Source: Brachypodium distachyon (Eukaryota; Streptophyta; Magnoliopsida; Poales; Poaceae). Taken from it: a stretch of 64,000 bases of DNA. The position numbers and the translations under genes were made by a program. Location of the stretch: NCBI RefSeq assembly GCF_000005505.3, contig NC_016131.3, positions 6,035,501 to 6,099,500 of the forward strand, written 5' to 3'. The notes under the pieces are model-generated. The model was not told where the DNA came from, did no database searches, and was given only the letters and a program-made list of their open reading frames with translations. Position 1 is the stretch's first letter; the number at the start of each line of letters is the position of its first letter. Below, one piece after another: positions 61,834-64,000 of the stretch.

Positions 61834-62405
61834 TCACTTCTTAGAAGGCATAGCAATTGCTTTGCTTTGCTTCGAACTTGCTTGTAGATTCTTCACTGTC
61901 TTGGATGAAGAAGCACCATCTATGGCGATGTTCCCCAACTCAGTAGCCATAGCATCTCTTTCATCATTCTCTTTCCTGTGGTGGTTCTCTGGAGCATCTT
62001 CAACTGAATTCTCTGCTGGTTCTGGCAGAATTTTGGGCTGCCGCCTAAGGGGTCCAGCATCAAACCATGGATGTTGAAGCAACTGAGCAGCTGTAGGTCG
62101 CTTTTCAGGAACAAAATCCAGTATTGGAACAAGAAATTCTGCCATGGCGGCCGCATCGATGTCACTGAATTCATACTTCTCAACAAGCACCTTGTTGAGA
62201 GGCCAGAACCGCAAGCGTCGAATGTGCCTCAAGTCCCCATACCGATTGAAGAAGTCACGTGAGTATCGACCACCCAAGGCAATCTAAGAAATATAATTCA
62301 AATAAAGAACAATTACTACATTTACTTAAAAACATGTGAAATGCAACAATCCTTTACCTTTCGTGGCATCATCCCAAGTAGCTCCATCATCAGTGCAAGG
62401 TGATC
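61834..62405 (-). pseudogene. SRPK-type protein kinase, 3' fragment (last two exons)
   Basis: Exon 62358-62405 (DHLALMMELLGMMPRK) joins in phase to 61834-62283 (IALGGRYSRDFFNRYGDLRH, then the C-lobe end ILDFVPEKRPTAAQLLQHPW and a polar tail to TGA). This is the end of the kinase C-lobe of plant SR-protein kinases, which phosphorylate splicing factors. The ATP-binding lobe, catalytic loop and activation segment would lie to the right, but 62406-64000 shows none of them. Either the gene is truncated, perhaps carried as a fragment by a transposon, or the rest lies beyond an intron longer than 1.6 kb. The two exons themselves are undamaged. Confidence 0.7.
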
Positions 62406-62477
62406 CTGCATCAAGTAGGAATTGCTCAGAGTTAACTCCACCTGGAGAGTAAACCAGACCATTCGTTTACAAAAATA

Positions 62478-62693
62478 CTACCTGCGATTCACAATATCTG
62501 TCCTGCACGGATACCTAGGCAACAAAACTGAATTAATATTTGATGGAACCATACCATACTTGTTCTCCCTGGATAGATAAGCATTATGTCCATCTAATAG
62601 AAGCGAGAATGATATAATTCCATCAAATACCACCAACTTTTTTTTTACCTCCTAGGTATGCGTGCAGGAAAGATATTGTGAAACAGATGGAGT
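62478..62693. mobile_element. Stowaway MITE upstream of the SRPK fragment
   Basis: About 45-base inverted ends, CTACCTGCGATTCACAATAT on the left and CTCCATCTGTTTCACAATAT as inverse of the right, both run into TCCTGCACG.ATACCTAGG. They are flanked by TA at 62476-62477 and 62694-62695. It would lie inside the SRPK intron if the gene continues rightwards. Confidence 0.87.
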
Positions 62694-63089
62694 AACATGT
62701 GACAAAGTTGTACTATGACATATGCAGTGAAAGTCAGCAGTTGACCGCAGAAATATGCAGAGGTCAATCAACTAAAACAAACAACATAAAGGACTTGATG
62801 TTTCAGCTCAACTAAAAAACATATAGTATTCATGTTATGATTGTCCATATAATACAATGCCAGTTCCAACGTCAAAGTGAATTTATTAATCATATTAAAA
62901 TTTCCTTGCTTATCAATGTACTCACAAAATATAAAACATCACAGTTCAGCCTACACAGCGTGTAACATGAGAACAAATTCAAGAGGCAAATTAACAGATG
63001 TCACTGTTTCCAGCCATTGTGATAACAAAATGATGGCTACCTTTGTGGGAATGGTGACTGTTTCTCTACTATTCTTTAATTTCGAGTTG

Positions 63090-63829
63090 CGTCAGTGCGT
63101 CGTACGTCAAACTCGGGCAAATTACAATCAATGCCACCGCACCTCTCTTCCCTGCCCCTGAAGAAAGAAAAAGAAAATCTCAGACCCGAATCGATCCCCT
63201 TCTCCTCACCGAGCCGCCGCCGCCACTCCAAACCCTCCTCCTCAACAAGCTGCCAGCCCTCTGCCCCTCCCCACAGCTGCACCGCCTCCTCTCTCCATCC
63301 GTTCGCTGCCTCTTCTCCCAGAGCTCCAGAAGCCGAAGCTAGCACGGCGGCCGTGGCGGCGCAGCGAGACGGCGGTGGAGTGGCAGTCGATTTGGGCACG
63401 CGCGACCATGTTGAGCCGGAGGCTTGGGTGCACTGCGTGGCCCGCACTGCAATTGCACGTCGAGCTCCATGGCAACCGCTGAAAGGGGGGCGTGACGCCG
63501 GACGTGGAATTCAAGGATGCCGGCTTGCCCAGGCGCTCGATCTGTTCTACCATGGCTGACGCCCTCTTACGCGGTTTCGTCCTGAATGCCGTGCCATATT
63601 GCTTGAGGATGGAAACCTGCTGCGAAAGAGGGAGGCTTCTGCCTTTCTTGACGCCCTCAAGCTGCTCGAAGAAATGCACAAGAGGGAGACTTTCAAGACG
63701 ATGGCCCAGATTTTCACCGTGCTGACATATGGAGCTCGTGCACGTGGCTTGTTTGATGGAATGGAGTTGTGCGTAGTGATTCTAGACCATGGAGCTCACA
63801 ATGTGCTCACAGGGGCCTATGTATTGTGA
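63090..63829 (+). pseudogene. Possible PPR-like relic
   Basis: Open plus-strand frames carry FLDALKLLEEMHKRETFKTM and preceding GVTPDVEF-like sequence in a different frame, reminiscent of pentatricopeptide repeats. The parts are split between frames and stop at 63829. No intact repeat array can be laid out, so the family call is tentative. Confidence 0.3.
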
Positions 63830-64000
63830 GGGCAAGGTATTTCCAGTTCGGATGACGGTGATGTTCTAAGATGGATCACAGGGGAATTGGTCTGGTCAAT
63901 GTTACCTACAACACTATGTTGTGTGAGTTTCGTAGGGTTGATTACTTCGAGGGCATCTAGAAGGATATATATGAAGACTATTTGCTCAGGGCTCGTGCCA

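Overview
The window is nuclear DNA from a grass. Genes have many short GT-AG introns, GC-rich 5' coding ends and cereal-type proteins. The spaces between them are full of small grass DNA transposons: Stowaway MITEs with TA target duplications, Tourist MITEs, a hAT MITE, and a tRNA-derived SINE like the Triticeae Au element. Two glycosidases closely resemble barley beta-D-glucan exohydrolase ExoI, so a Pooideae grass, probably Triticeae or a close relative, fits best. The species is inferred. All exon boundaries were read by eye from splice sites, reading frame and family conservation.

Layout. 1-6.5 kb: transposon-rich, with a decayed FAR1-like fragment. 7.1-24.2 kb: three GH3 beta-glucan exohydrolase genes, all on the minus strand. 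The first two are close tandem paralogues with identical nine-exon structures and a spliced 5' leader. The third is more diverged and has five coding exons. 26.5-28.0 kb: a two-exon ammonium transporter (minus). 30.8-33.3 kb: an RRM protein of the BPA1 (binding partner of ACD11) type (minus). 36.5-42.9 kb: a 19-exon DExH-box RNA helicase with a C-terminal dsRNA-binding-like domain (plus). 43.8-48.5 kb: an 11-exon NAR1/NARF-like cytosolic Fe-S assembly factor (plus). 49.3-50.0 kb: a small tail-anchored-looking protein (minus). 51.9-52.8 kb: an FQR1/WrbA-type quinone reductase whose 5' end appears frameshifted (plus). 55.0-56.9 kb: an F-box/LRR/FBD pseudogene with three visible lesions (minus). 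58.4-60.2 kb: a transposon-type Myb/SANT plus NAM-associated C-terminal protein (minus). 61.8-62.4 kb: the last two exons of an SRPK-type kinase (minus), next to what may be a PPR-like relic.

The genes form no operon-like pathway. The one functional cluster is the GH3 trio, whose products probably trim cell-wall beta-glucans. The most notable points are a glycine in GH3 copy 1 where ExoI-type enzymes have the active-site glutamate (Glu220 in barley numbering), an Arg-to-Trp change in copy 2, clean intron differences in copy 3, and several decayed or truncated genes. I saw no convincing previously undescribed system.
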